Part shown: in pieces, positions 7,032 to 15,726 of the stretch
How positions within the stretch are numbered: position 1 is the stretch's first letter
Layout of the letters: every line of letters starts with the position of its first letter
Source: Candidatus Woesearchaeota archaeon
Lineage (GTDB): Archaea; Nanobdellota; Nanobdellia; Woesearchaeales; JACPIF01
DNA: 48,214 bases
Reading direction: 5' to 3'
Assembly: GCA_016188215.1 (NCBI GenBank)
Contig: JACPIF010000006.1
Span: forward strand, 1-48,214
The notes under the pieces: model-generated
Told to the model about the DNA's origin: nothing
Seen by the model: only the letters and a program-made list of their open reading frames with translations
The model's database searches: none
Position numbers and translations under genes: made by a program

Positions 7032-8351
7032 ATGAAACGCAAACATCTTAGCTTATATGGAATTTTACTTACCGTAACACTCCTTGCGGCGATGCTGGCA
7101 ATTGCCCAGGATAATACAACCGGTAATATATCAGACACGGATGATATTAATGACACCGACGATTTAAATGATACGGATGAACTTAATGATACAGACGATA
7201 ATGAAACTGATGTAGATGACCTCAATGACACTGAAAATGAGACTGTTGAGCAAACAACCACGAGCACCAATCAGACAAACCAGAGCGGACAGGTCACGCA
7301 GGCTAACGTTGAGCAGTTCGTGCAACAGAGCTTCTTTAAATCACTCTTTACCGAGGATATGCTGCAGCAGTTCACAGAAATGTTCAATACAAACGGAAGC
7401 ATATTCGTAAAAGAATGGTATCCTAAGGCAAACCATTATGTCTTTGTCTGCAATCTTGAGGCTGCGGATTTCACGCCGACAAGGTTCAGCTGGTTCTATG
7501 GGGATGGAGAGAAGCAGGTTGACATAAGCAACCGCGATACCTATCACATATACCAGAGCGGTGGCAACTTCACTGTTCTCTGTTTTGGAACAGATGGAGA
7601 CAGAATCAGGGGGGCAAGCCTTGACATCTTTGTGATGAATGCCAGCCAGCAAGCTGCGTTCAATGCATCTGCTAACCAGACCAACCAAAGCACCCAAACA
7701 AACCAGACTGTAAACCAGACAGGGTGCTTCCAACAGTGCCAGACAATATGCCCTGTGAATCAAACAACCAACCAGACAGAGTTGGTTGAGGTCTGCCATG
7801 CGACTGGCTCGGCAACCAATCCATTTGTTGAGATAGAAATCAACAACAATTCACTGGCCGCGCATTTGGGTCATGGAGATATTTTCCCTGTTCCAAATGA
7901 AGGTTGCCCCGGTCCTAACGTCACTAATGCGACAAACCAGACAAATACTACTAATGTGACCACAAACGTGACTCAGAATGCCACCTTTGAGATAAACCTG
8001 AGCGGCTCGGAGGAAGCACCCCCAACCAATTCAACAGCAGCAGGTGATGCTTCTGTGCGGCTTGAGAACGGGCAGCTGATCGTGAGCGGAAGCTTCCAGA
8101 ACCTGAGCAGCGCGCTGTATGTCGTAGGCAACAGCTCTGCACATGTGCACCAGGGAATTGCTGGAGAGAACGGGCCTGTCGTCTTTTCTCTTGACGTGAA
8201 TGCAGGGAGCGACAACCGCAGCGGCTTCTTTACCCTGCCGCCTGTAACACTTACACAGGAGCAGATACAGAACCTGCTTAACGGAAGCTACTACATCAAT
8301 GTCCATACTGAAAATTTCAACGGCGGGGAGATCAGGGGGCAGATAGAGTAG
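7032..8351 (+). CDS. Secreted surface protein with PKD-like and CHRD domains
   Basis: 439 residues. A signal peptide ends near AIAQ (about 26). Then comes an Asp/Asn/Thr repeat tract (residues 29-75; DTDDLNDTDELNDTDD), a PKD-like fold with FSWFYGDGEKQV (about 150-200), Asn-Gln-Thr linkers rich in N-glycosylation sequons, a Cys segment ending VCHATGSATNPFVEIEI with AHLGHGD (about 255-290), and a C-terminal CHRD domain (about 320-439: SGSEEAPPTNS, AHVHQGIAGENGPVV, YYINVHTENFNGGEIRGQI). CHRD domains occur in secreted proteins. It is probably a cell-envelope or calcium-binding protein. GGGGGG precedes the ATG. There is no C-terminal membrane anchor. Confidence 0.75.
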   Translation: MKRKHLSLYGILLTVTLLAAMLAIAQDNTTGNISDTDDINDTDDLNDTDELNDTDDNETDVDDLNDTENETVEQTTTSTNQTNQSGQVTQANVEQFVQQSFFKSLFTEDMLQQFTEMFNTNGSIFVKEWYPKANHYVFVCNLEAADFTPTRFSWFYGDGEKQVDISNRDTYHIYQSGGNFTVLCFGTDGDRIRGASLDIFVMNASQQAAFNASANQTNQSTQTNQTVNQTGCFQQCQTICPVNQTTNQTELVEVCHATGSATNPFVEIEINNNSLAAHLGHGDIFPVPNEGCPGPNVTNATNQTNTTNVTTNVTQNATFEINLSGSEEAPPTNSTAAGDASVRLENGQLIVSGSFQNLSSALYVVGNSSAHVHQGIAGENGPVVFSLDVNAGSDNRSGFFTLPPVTLTQEQIQNLLNGSYYINVHTENFNGGEIRGQIE

Positions 8352-8514
8352 TGTTAAAGCCTTAGTTTTTTCTTTATTTTTCATTTCTCTTTCTAAGATG
8401 AAGTATGATTTCCCAAACATAATTTCTTTATTGAAAATAAATCTCACTTGTCTTATAGCAAGATTTAAATAATAGTAATTTAAGGTTTTATAGTGTGTTT
8501 GAGGTCGGACTGGT

Positions 8515-9972
8515 ATGAATGCAATAAAGAGGGTCTTTCTTATAGCGCTTATAATCATGATTGTAAGCTTGTATCCTGCATTTGCAGCGAGCGGGTTCAG
8601 GGTGAAGGCGCCAGAAGTCATAAAGGACAGCATCCTGTTAAATGAGTCTGCTGAGTTCAACATAACCATACAAAATACCAAAGGGTTTTCTGATACGTTC
8701 AGGCTGTCTGTTCCTGATTCAATCACCTGGAATGTAGTGACTGAGCCGCCAAGCGACAAGCTCTCCGGCATACTTGTAGAGCCTTACTCATCAAGAGCCA
8801 CTCACGTCATTGTTTATCCGAGCAAGGACATAAAGCCTTCGCGGTATGGCATACTGCTGGAGATACAGTCTGAATACAACCGGGATGTTCTGCAAGTGCC
8901 GCTTGAATTCAATATCAGGGGCGGTGAGTTCGTGCCGCCACTGCTAAAGCCTGACTTAAGGGTTGATGTTGAGCTTACCAGCAGCGGCAAGTTTGATCCG
9001 CGAAAGGATGCTACTGTAACGGTGTTTGTAAAGAACAAGAACCAGTTAACCCTGCAGAATATTAATGTTTCACTCAAGAACAGTTTTATAGACAAGACTC
9101 AGCGGATTGAACTGCTACAGCCGCTGGAGAGAGTCCCTGTTGAATTCAAGCTTTCCTTTAATCCAAAAGAAACACCCAAGGCAGAATCTTTGGTTATTAC
9201 AGTTATCGCCGGGAACAAGTCTTTTGTAGCCATCAAAGATGTTGAGATTATCGGCTTTGAAGCGGCGTTTGTTGAGGATGTGCAGACTACCCCCAGTTTC
9301 CTCAAGTCAAAGACTGTGGTTGAGGTCACCAACCCTGGAAATTCATACCAGCAGGAGCGCATAAAGGTGGAATCAAACATACTGAAGAACCTGTTTACCT
9401 CTGCGAAACCGGCTGCCAGCACTGAGCGGGAGAACGGGCAGAGCTATCTTGTCTGGGAGCTCGGCCTGGATTCAGGAGCTACCACCCAGATTATAATGAT
9501 AACAAATTACAGGCCGCTGCTTTACCTGCTGATTCTTGCTTTGATTGCAACAATTGCCTATTATATGCTGAGAAGCCCCGTAGTCATTGATAAAGGGGTG
9601 AGGGAAGTGCACAAGAAAGAAGGTGCAATACACCAGGTCAAGGTAATTCTGCACGTCAAGAACCGCAGCGCTGCTCCAGTGGAGCAGGCTCGGGTTACTG
9701 ATATCATCCCCACGATTGCTGAATACGTGAAAGAGGAGAAGGCAGGGCAGCTGGAGCCGACTAAAGTCCTGCAGCACGAGCGGAAGGGCATGCTTGTGAC
9801 ATGGGAATTTGACAGCCTGGAAAGCCATGAAGAGAGGATACTGACCTATTCCATGAGATCAAAGCTTCCAATCCTTGGAGACATGCACCTGCCCAAGGCA
9901 ACTGTGAAATTCAAGGACAGGAAGGGCAGGGAGCTTGTTGTAAGAAGCAATGTGCATAAGCTGAGGAACTAA
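8515..9972 (+). CDS. Membrane-anchored surface protein with Ig/NEW3-like repeats
   Basis: 485 residues with an N-terminal signal (ends near AFAAS). Two or three beta-sandwich segments follow: NESAEFNITIQNTKGFSDTF, then KPDLRVDVELTSSGKFDPRK and TVVEVTNPGNSYQQ, resembling NEW3/CARDB-type folds. A membrane segment near 328-350 (YLLILALIATIAYYML) is followed by a soluble domain of about 130 residues (VKVILHVKNRSAAPVEQARV). The arrangement suggests an outside domain linked through the membrane to an inside domain of similar fold. A TATA-like ATTTAAATAA lies near 8463. Function unknown; a family of such proteins is common in archaeal envelopes. Confidence 0.65.
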   Translation: MNAIKRVFLIALIIMIVSLYPAFAASGFRVKAPEVIKDSILLNESAEFNITIQNTKGFSDTFRLSVPDSITWNVVTEPPSDKLSGILVEPYSSRATHVIVYPSKDIKPSRYGILLEIQSEYNRDVLQVPLEFNIRGGEFVPPLLKPDLRVDVELTSSGKFDPRKDATVTVFVKNKNQLTLQNINVSLKNSFIDKTQRIELLQPLERVPVEFKLSFNPKETPKAESLVITVIAGNKSFVAIKDVEIIGFEAAFVEDVQTTPSFLKSKTVVEVTNPGNSYQQERIKVESNILKNLFTSAKPAASTERENGQSYLVWELGLDSGATTQIIMITNYRPLLYLLILALIATIAYYMLRSPVVIDKGVREVHKKEGAIHQVKVILHVKNRSAAPVEQARVTDIIPTIAEYVKEEKAGQLEPTKVLQHERKGMLVTWEFDSLESHEERILTYSMRSKLPILGDMHLPKATVKFKDRKGRELVVRSNVHKLRN

Positions 9973-10003
9973 TAATTTCTAATAGCTGAGAGGCATCTGA
10001 GAG

Positions 10004-10258
10004 GCCGTGCGCAGCACCTTTGGCACTCAGCCATTTATTTTTTATACCCTTAGGTTGGGCTATGCCTGCTTAAGTCTTTCTGAGGGTAAACTTTTATTGC
10101 ACGTTTTAGTTCTTTTCCCTTTTTCTTTTTCTCTCTTTTAGTCTAAACAGAAACTTATAACGAGGATTGCATCTGTTGTATCTGCTGTCTAATCGCTATG
10201 GGGTTCGTATGCTCTGCGCAGCGCGCACACCCAATTAACGCTGGACGCGGGTCTGCGA
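10004..10258. repeat. Dispersed noncoding element, copy A
   Basis: This intergenic stretch matches 26754-27044 in order along its length: both start GCCGTGCGCAGCAC, then TCATTTATTTTT or CCATTTATTTTT, CCCTTAGGTTG, CTTAAGTCTTTCTGA, a long pyrimidine tract, ATTGCATCTGTTGTATC, and CTGGACGCGGGTCTGCG at the end. No long open frame is shared. It may be a noncoding RNA gene or a non-autonomous mobile element. It ends about 75 bases before tRNA-Tyr. Confidence 0.7.
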
Positions 10259-10333
10259 CGCCTGTGCTGTGCTCTGCTGCGCCCTACAACAAGGTTTATA
10301 AATTGCCATGGTTCTCAAGCTCTAGGTTAAAAA

Positions 10334-10462
10334 CCCCGCTTAGCTCAATCGCAGAGCGCGTGGCTGTAGCTTTAGAGCGCTTACTGACGTTGCATTTTTG
10401 CATAGAATGAGGATAAGTCAGCCGAGACCACGAGGTTGCTGGTTCAAATCCGGCAGCGGGGA
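10334..10462 (+). tRNA. tRNA-Tyr(GTA) with anticodon-loop intron
   Basis: Acceptor CCCCGCT/AGCGGGG with A73, giving the C1-G72 pair typical of archaeal tRNA-Tyr. D stem AGCTC/GAGC, anticodon stem CGTGG/CCACG, T arm GCTGG-TTCAAAT-CCGGC. Removing about 57 bases (10370-10426, plus or minus one because of a repeated G) leaves the loop CTGTAGA, the expected Tyr loop. The intron is at the usual 37/38 site and has CTGAC/GTCAG and TGCA/TGCA helices. A TTTATAAAT box lies at about 10292-10300. Confidence 0.92.
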
Positions 10463-10681
10463 TATTTTATTTTATGCTTATCTTTATGCTTATCATATGC
10501 ATTGTATCCACTGAAACTTCTTATATTGAAAAACCTACATACATTCCCTAATCATTTACAGTCGGTGAGGGGGTCCACTGCAGTATCCTTTCTAGATATT
10601 TTTCCCTCACCCTTCTCTCTTTTTCTAACCCGATGGCCTGATGGCAAAAGCTTTTTAAATATTTAATCAACCTCTGCTAGT

Positions 10682-11236
10682 ATGGCAGCAACACCAGAAC
10701 AGGTGCGTGAACTCCTAGAGCGTTTAGTTGGAAACTTTCAGAGCATAAGCAGTTATGGGCCAATACATGCCCCATACAACGGGCTTCCTTCTGATCCTAA
10801 AGGTGATAGGGCATCCGGCTTTGAGGGGGTAGGAACCAATTTATTGCTAAGAATTATCCGCTTGGATGAGAGCAAAAGAAAGCCTTATGCGGCGCCCCCT
10901 GACTCGGATTACATTGAACTTATTGCTGAATTCCCAATATTTGATTCAAAAAATATTACAGCAGTAACCTCAGAAGAAGTGCAGGCTGCAATGCGAAAGG
11001 CTGCGGAATCCCCAAGGGTTGCTCTCTTTTACGGGAATTCTACTAACGACAGGTATGGACTGGCCCTTTTTGACCTCCAGCAGGGAAGAGTTTCACGCTC
11101 CTTGGGGTTCATGGGCCACGAGGAAATCTTTTCCAGGATACAAGGAAATCCCCTGGAACAGGCTCTTCCTGCTTTGATTAATGACATTTTCCAGATGCGC
11201 GGAGTTCCTCCTTCTGCTACTGGAAGGGTTTATTAA
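10682..11236 (+). CDS. Hypothetical protein (184 aa)
   Basis: A soluble protein with an amphipathic N-terminal helix (ATPEQVRELLERLVGNFQSI), a beta-rich middle and a helical tail. It has no membrane segment, signal or motif that I recognise. A TATA-like TTTTTAAATATTTAA is placed about 30 bases before the ATG. It lies 22 bases upstream of the LigD-type polymerase on the same strand and may be co-transcribed with it, so a DNA-repair accessory role is possible but unsupported. Confidence 0.6.
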   Translation: MAATPEQVRELLERLVGNFQSISSYGPIHAPYNGLPSDPKGDRASGFEGVGTNLLLRIIRLDESKRKPYAAPPDSDYIELIAEFPIFDSKNITAVTSEEVQAAMRKAAESPRVALFYGNSTNDRYGLALFDLQQGRVSRSLGFMGHEEIFSRIQGNPLEQALPALINDIFQMRGVPPSATGRVY

Positions 11237-11258
11237 CTTTAAAGGGCTGTAATCTGCC

Positions 11259-12125
11259 ATGAATGCCAGGCCTTCGCACATTGAGATATCAAATCCCCGC
11301 AAAATTCTCTTCCCAATCTCAAGGATCACCAAGCAGGAATTCGTTGAATACCACCAGAAGATAGCAGAGTACATGCTGCCGCACCTGAAAGACAGGCCCA
11401 TCTCCATGTACCGGTTTCCTGACGGAATCGGCAAGAAAATATTCTTTCAGAAAAATGCGCCTGCGTATTTTCCAAAATGGATCAAGACAAAAAAGATTGC
11501 GCATGAGAAGGCGTCAACAAATTATGTCATCTGCAATGATGCAGAGACATTGCTTTATCTTGCAAACCAGGTCATCACGCCGCACGTATGGCTAAGCAGG
11601 ATTGACAAGCTTGAATATCCTGACAGGATAATCTTTGACCTGGACCCTCAGGAAGGTACCGGCTTTGCGGATATATGCAAGGCTGCCAGGCTGCTCAGGA
11701 AAGCGCTTGACGAAATAAACCTGCTAAGCTTTCCAATGAGCACCGGAAGCAGGGGGCTGCATGTTGTTGTTCCGATAACCCGGGAATTCACCTTCAAGAA
11801 AGCATCTGCATTTGCAAGAGTGCTGGCAAGCCATGTTGTTGATGCTGATCCAGATAAATTTACTGCGGAGCAGAGGATAGCGAAGCGCGGCAGCAAGGTC
11901 TTCATTGACACTTACAGGATAGGGTTTGCTCAAACTGCGGTCGCCCTTTATGCAGTCAGGGACAGAGAAGGAGCGCCTGTTGCAGCTCCGCTTGCATGGA
12001 ATGAAGTGAAGCCGGGATTTGATCCGCAGCAGTTTACCATAAGAAATATATTTGCAAGGCTGAAAAAGAAGGGGGATGTGTGGAAAGGTCTCTTTAAGAT
12101 TAAGCAGTCACTAAAGGATATTTAA
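11259..12125 (+). CDS. LigD-type DNA/RNA polymerase (PrimPol, stand-alone PolDom)
   Basis: 288 residues matching the polymerase domain of bacterial LigD over its whole length: ISNPRKILFP near the start, RFPDGIGKKIFFQKNAP, the metal-binding IIFDLDPQEG (Asp-x-Asp), the nucleotide-binding MSTGSRGLHVVVP and a late FIDTYRIGFAQTAVALYAVR. In NHEJ this archaeo-eukaryotic primase-fold enzyme fills gaps with ribonucleotides next to Ku and a ligase. Here it stands alone, as in archaeal and some bacterial split systems; no Ku or ligase is in the window. It is convergent with and overlaps the last gene of the five-gene operon by 4 bases. Confidence 0.92.
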   Translation: MNARPSHIEISNPRKILFPISRITKQEFVEYHQKIAEYMLPHLKDRPISMYRFPDGIGKKIFFQKNAPAYFPKWIKTKKIAHEKASTNYVICNDAETLLYLANQVITPHVWLSRIDKLEYPDRIIFDLDPQEGTGFADICKAARLLRKALDEINLLSFPMSTGSRGLHVVVPITREFTFKKASAFARVLASHVVDADPDKFTAEQRIAKRGSKVFIDTYRIGFAQTAVALYAVRDREGAPVAAPLAWNEVKPGFDPQQFTIRNIFARLKKKGDVWKGLFKIKQSLKDI

Positions 12126-13231
12126 TGTGCTCTCATAAACTCCCTAACTTCTGAAATCTTAGAATCATAAAAATTTACTTTATCTCTATACTGCCCCATT
12201 GAGTTTTCTAGGGACTTAATCTTCGGTTCTATTTCTCGAATCTTGGCTTTTAAACTGATAGAGTCTAATCCAGTAAATAATGTAATCATTCCGAAAAAAA
12301 GGGTAAAAGGTGCAAAAGGTGTTAGCAGCATGGCCCCATTAATCGCACCAGTACCAATTGCATCTTTTTTGGCTTTTTGATATTTAGGATATATAGTATT
12401 CCATTGCCTTAATAATTCATTATACTGTCTTTCAAAATCAGCCAAACCACTTCTGTAAGAACTTCTCTCCCTTTCATATATTTGTAAATTATTATTGCAA
12501 GCCAATGTAACTAATTGTGGATGCAGAGCACGCTTCATTTCACTTTCAAGCGGTATTGTCCCTCCTTGTCTTATTGCTGCTGCAACATCTTGGAAAACAT
12601 TTGCCTCCACTATGACTCTCAGCAAATCATGGGTATTAGAAAATTTATAGTAATCCTGTAAGTTTCTTGAACTGGTAATAGTACCACCATGCCTAACAGC
12701 TCCTACATCTCTAATAGTGCCTCTAACATTTATTGTACCGCCTCTCATAAAGGGACCAACTACTCCTTTACAATCTCCTTCAACAACGAGCTTTCCATCT
12801 TCCATCATATAAGCTGTATTATCTCCCAAACTTCCTTTTACAGTTACTTTTCTATTTAATCTGTATCCAAAGTAATCCAGTGACACTCCTTTTACTATTT
12901 CTAAGGTGATGGGTTCCTCAAGCTCCCTGACAGCATTAACCAATGCAGAGGCAAATATTCCTAAGATTCTTGGCCGTAACGCTACATTTCTTGCGCAGAA
13001 ATCTGATATATCCTGGGCCTGTGGAACAACAGTTAATTCCTTCACAGCAGAAACAGCTCTTTGATATTGCCTTTCAATACTTTCAAGATCCAATTTACCG
13101 CAGGCTTCTATTAGTCTGTCTTGAACATATTGTCTGTGCTGCTCAGGCGTAACTCTTTCCTTTTTTTTGCCGTTTCGGTCCAGTAGTTCTTTTTCGGCTT
13201 CAGGGTTGTTAAGTACATCTTCAATTCTCAT
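12122..13231 (-). CDS. GXGXG/beta-helix membrane protein, paralogue 2 (unknown system)
   Basis: 369 residues. A conserved N-terminal motif (IEDVLNNPEAEKELLDRN, then VTPEQHRQYVQDRL) and a helical region lead to a short beta-helix (about 135-200): VKGSLGDNTAYMMEDGKLVV, then PFMRGGTINVRGTI and RHGGTI. This repeat resembles the GXGXG domain of glutamate synthase and formylmethanofuran dehydrogenase subunit C. A coiled coil, a hydrophobic hairpin (about 295-325, GAMLLTPFAPFTLFFGMITL) and a second coiled coil follow. It is paralogous to the gene at 13257. It is last in an operon with 25-base spacing and has no recognised function. Confidence 0.75.
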   Translation of the reverse strand: MRIEDVLNNPEAEKELLDRNGKKKERVTPEQHRQYVQDRLIEACGKLDLESIERQYQRAVSAVKELTVVPQAQDISDFCARNVALRPRILGIFASALVNAVRELEEPITLEIVKGVSLDYFGYRLNRKVTVKGSLGDNTAYMMEDGKLVVEGDCKGVVGPFMRGGTINVRGTIRDVGAVRHGGTITSSRNLQDYYKFSNTHDLLRVIVEANVFQDVAAAIRQGGTIPLESEMKRALHPQLVTLACNNNLQIYERERSSYRSGLADFERQYNELLRQWNTIYPKYQKAKKDAIGTGAINGAMLLTPFAPFTLFFGMITLFTGLDSISLKAKIREIEPKIKSLENSMGQYRDKVNFYDSKISEVREFMRAH

Positions 13232-13256
13232 TTTATTTTTCTAACCTGTTTTATTA

Positions 13257-14489
13257 TTATCTAATACCTAATTCAGACCTTGCAGCTTCAAGCTGCCGCC
13301 TCATTTCAGGATTGTGGACACCTGGCAGACTTAAATAGAATTCTAAATTATCAATAGCTGCCCTGTTATTATCATCTACCTTAGACGAGATATTACTTAG
13401 TTCACTCTCAACATCTTTAACTGCTCTTTCTTCTTCTTCTACAACTCTATCAACATTATTAGCAGTCTTTTTTGTCCTGTATAGAAAATAGGGCACTGTC
13501 ACAAATGCCAGTATAGGGATAGCCATTGTAATGCTAGCTGCAACTCCTGTCTCTGCCAAATATTGCCCTTTTTTTGACCACCTTTTGTCCCTGTACTCCT
13601 CCTCCAAAGCTTGAGCTCTAGCTAGTAAACTTCTACCTTGCCTTTCATATTCCTCTCCACGTCCTTGATATATTTCATGATTGTGCCTGCAGACTGGCTC
13701 TAATAACGCTGGATGCAGCATTTCTTTAAATTGTTGGTCAAGAAGAGCAGGCTCCCTACTTGTTAGTTCTCTATAAAGACGTGCTAATCTGTAATCATGT
13801 TGGTGTACTCTTAATAGTTCAATTAAATCATGTTTAGAAATCTCATCAGGCTCCATTGTTATTCCCCTATGAATGATTTTACCACCATACCTAATAATTC
13901 CTACATGACCTATTGTGCCTCTCACATATACTGTGCCCCCTTTCATGTACATACCTACATTTGCTCCGCATCTTCCTTCAACAATTAACTTTCCCGCCTC
14001 CATGAACATCGCTGGAAAATCCCCCAAATTCCCCTGTACTACTACATCTTTTCCAAGTTTGTAACCAAAGCTGTCTACCAAGGGGGCATTTCTTAGATCA
14101 ACTATTAGTGGTGCCGCATCGGTATGGAACGCATTAATAAGAAAAGAAACAAAAAGCCCTATGCTATCTGTTTCTTCTAAAGTCCTAAATTCTTCAGTTG
14201 TACAGAATCTTGATAGGTCTTTACTTGAAGGAGCCACTGATAGATCTCTTACTACTTCCATTGCCTTAGCAGTAAACTTATCCATGAATCTTTCTATCTC
14301 AGTATAACCGCAATCATCACCCGGTTCAGGAATGCTAGAGAATATCTCGTCTAATTTAGCACCAGCTTCAAACAGTCTCTCCTGTACATACTTTTCGTGC
14401 TCTTCTTGGGTAACTCTTTGTTTGGGTTTACTTCTATTCCTAAGTTCCCGGTCTGCTTTTGCATTGTTTAAAATATCGTTGAGATCCAT
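13257..14489 (-). CDS. GXGXG/beta-helix membrane protein, paralogue 1 (unknown system)
   Basis: 410 residues with the same architecture as the gene at 12122. The start is LNDILNNAKADRELRNRS and VTQEEHEKYVQERL. The short beta-helix is VQGNLGDFPAMFMEAGKLIV, MYMKGGTVYVRGTI and RYGGKI. A long helical region follows, then a hydrophobic hairpin (about 320-345, VAASITMAIPILAFVTVPYF) and a coiled-coil tail. There are no catalytic residues of known GXGXG enzymes, so a structural or scaffold role is more likely than catalysis. The hairpin could insert in membrane with both coiled coils on one side. It is 16 bases downstream of the gene at 14506. Confidence 0.75.
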   Translation of the reverse strand: MDLNDILNNAKADRELRNRSKPKQRVTQEEHEKYVQERLFEAGAKLDEIFSSIPEPGDDCGYTEIERFMDKFTAKAMEVVRDLSVAPSSKDLSRFCTTEEFRTLEETDSIGLFVSFLINAFHTDAAPLIVDLRNAPLVDSFGYKLGKDVVVQGNLGDFPAMFMEAGKLIVEGRCGANVGMYMKGGTVYVRGTIGHVGIIRYGGKIIHRGITMEPDEISKHDLIELLRVHQHDYRLARLYRELTSREPALLDQQFKEMLHPALLEPVCRHNHEIYQGRGEEYERQGRSLLARAQALEEEYRDKRWSKKGQYLAETGVAASITMAIPILAFVTVPYFLYRTKKTANNVDRVVEEEERAVKDVESELSNISSKVDDNNRAAIDNLEFYLSLPGVHNPEMRRQLEAARSELGIR

Positions 14490-14505
14490 ATTGATGGTTT
14501 CTGTA

Positions 14506-15429
14506 TTATGACCCTCCTTTTGGGAATCCTTTTTTAAGTGTAACTCCTCCGAACCACCTCAAATAGTCAAGGTAAGCGGTATAGCGGCCTGTAGTTCTGC
14601 CGGGTGTCAAGCCCTGTTCAAATAGCTCAACTCTTTGCTGTTCTTCCTCGCCCAAGGGTCCGCCCATGCGCCGAAGCGTTGCTTCGAGACCCATGCGATA
14701 CGCAACTCCTCTTTCATGCTTATTAAATAATATTTTATAAAAAAACTCCAACTTATGCAAATTAGCAATGTATAATTCAAGCAGCTTATCGTCTATCCTG
14801 ACTATAGCGGTAGATCCCTGAATTCCATCCTGACGCAACGAAATCAAAGCTGTAACAGGCTCGCTCATCGATTGACTTTGAGATAAAACCACTCCTGTGG
14901 ACTGCGTATTTTCTTCACCACCATATCTCTGAACTAAAACCATAGCCTCCTGAAGAGCCTTAGGCCTGAGGGTAGCCTTCAATTCGTTCCTTCTTACTGG
15001 ATTGACTCTAGGGTCGAATTCCACTAAATCTTCGTATGCCTGGTAAAGCATCCTTGTCCAATCCTTTCCAGTGGCAAGTCTTCTAACTTCCAAATCCTGC
15101 TCTTCAACTAACTGGGCATGCTGCCTTCTTTTGTCTAAAGGGATCAACCCCCTAAGCTTTGATGGATCAAGGTCGTCCACGCCTGGCAGCTCTACTCCAT
15201 GATTTTGCCTAAGTAAATCTCTGGTCTGTATGATATATTCAGAAACACTTACTGAAGCCTGGACCTTATCCAAAAAACTCTTTCTTCTCCACTCTTGCAT
15301 TAAATTTTTTATCTCCCTTTCAAGGTTTTGAAAAACCTGGTTCGGCGGCTCATCCCGTTCTCTATAGCTATGATGACTTCTTTCATCATCTCCGAAAAAG
15401 GCTCCTTCAGCGCCGTATTCCCGCACCAT
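14506..15429 (-). CDS. Helical hypothetical protein of the five-gene operon
   Basis: 307 residues, mostly helical and charged, with an N-terminal low-complexity segment (GDDERSHHSYRERDEPP) and no signal or membrane segment. A central beta-containing part includes STAIVRIDDKLLELYI. The C-terminal third has YRMGLEATLRRMGGPLGEEE. I do not recognise a family. It sits between the Cys-domain proteins and the two beta-helix membrane paralogues with short spacings (8 bases after the upstream start region, 16 before the next gene), so it is probably a cytoplasmic partner in the same assembly. Confidence 0.7.
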   Translation of the reverse strand: MVREYGAEGAFFGDDERSHHSYRERDEPPNQVFQNLEREIKNLMQEWRRKSFLDKVQASVSVSEYIIQTRDLLRQNHGVELPGVDDLDPSKLRGLIPLDKRRQHAQLVEEQDLEVRRLATGKDWTRMLYQAYEDLVEFDPRVNPVRRNELKATLRPKALQEAMVLVQRYGGEENTQSTGVVLSQSQSMSEPVTALISLRQDGIQGSTAIVRIDDKLLELYIANLHKLEFFYKILFNKHERGVAYRMGLEATLRRMGGPLGEEEQQRVELFEQGLTPGRTTGRYTAYLDYLRWFGGVTLKKGFPKGGS

Positions 15430-15437
15430 TTTGTACC

Positions 15438-15707
15438 TTAAGTAAGCTTCACCTTCTCATTTGTCAAATATTGACACATTCCCACAACTCTGTTAGAAGG
15501 GCAACTTACTTGCCGTGTAGACGCAAACAAATGAGGAAGCATTTGCATTCTTCTAACTTGGTCCCCAACTGTACATGTTCCATATTTCCTTTCATCACGA
15601 ACTTCGTAATAGACTAAGACACATTGTCTAGGTCCTTGAGAAGAATAAACACAGTCCATCATTCTTGGGCCTTGACCACTAAGGTTTTCGTCTAATGTAT
15701 TACTCAT
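15438..15707 (-). CDS. Small five-Cys-domain protein
   Basis: 89 residues that are essentially one domain: MDCVYSSQGPRQCVLVYY, then YGTCTVGDQVRRMQMLPHLF, SCPSNRVVGMC and a terminal KVKLT. The same domain with all five Cys in register forms the C-terminus of the gene just upstream (15727). Five Cys with a conserved GTCTVGDQVRRMQ core may bind zinc or form disulfides. There is no signal peptide. Function unknown. It is a stand-alone copy of the domain, probably made by duplication within the operon. Confidence 0.7.
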   Translation of the reverse strand: MSNTLDENLSGQGPRMMDCVYSSQGPRQCVLVYYEVRDERKYGTCTVGDQVRRMQMLPHLFASTRQVSCPSNRVVGMCQYLTNEKVKLT

Positions 15708-15726
15708 TTTTACATCCTAAAATTGT

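Noticed and set aside
7130-7250. Asp/Asn/Thr tract in the CHRD protein as a CRISPR-like or tandem DNA repeat
   Set aside because: The DNA units are irregular and in frame; it is a low-complexity protein segment. No CRISPR array was seen in the window.
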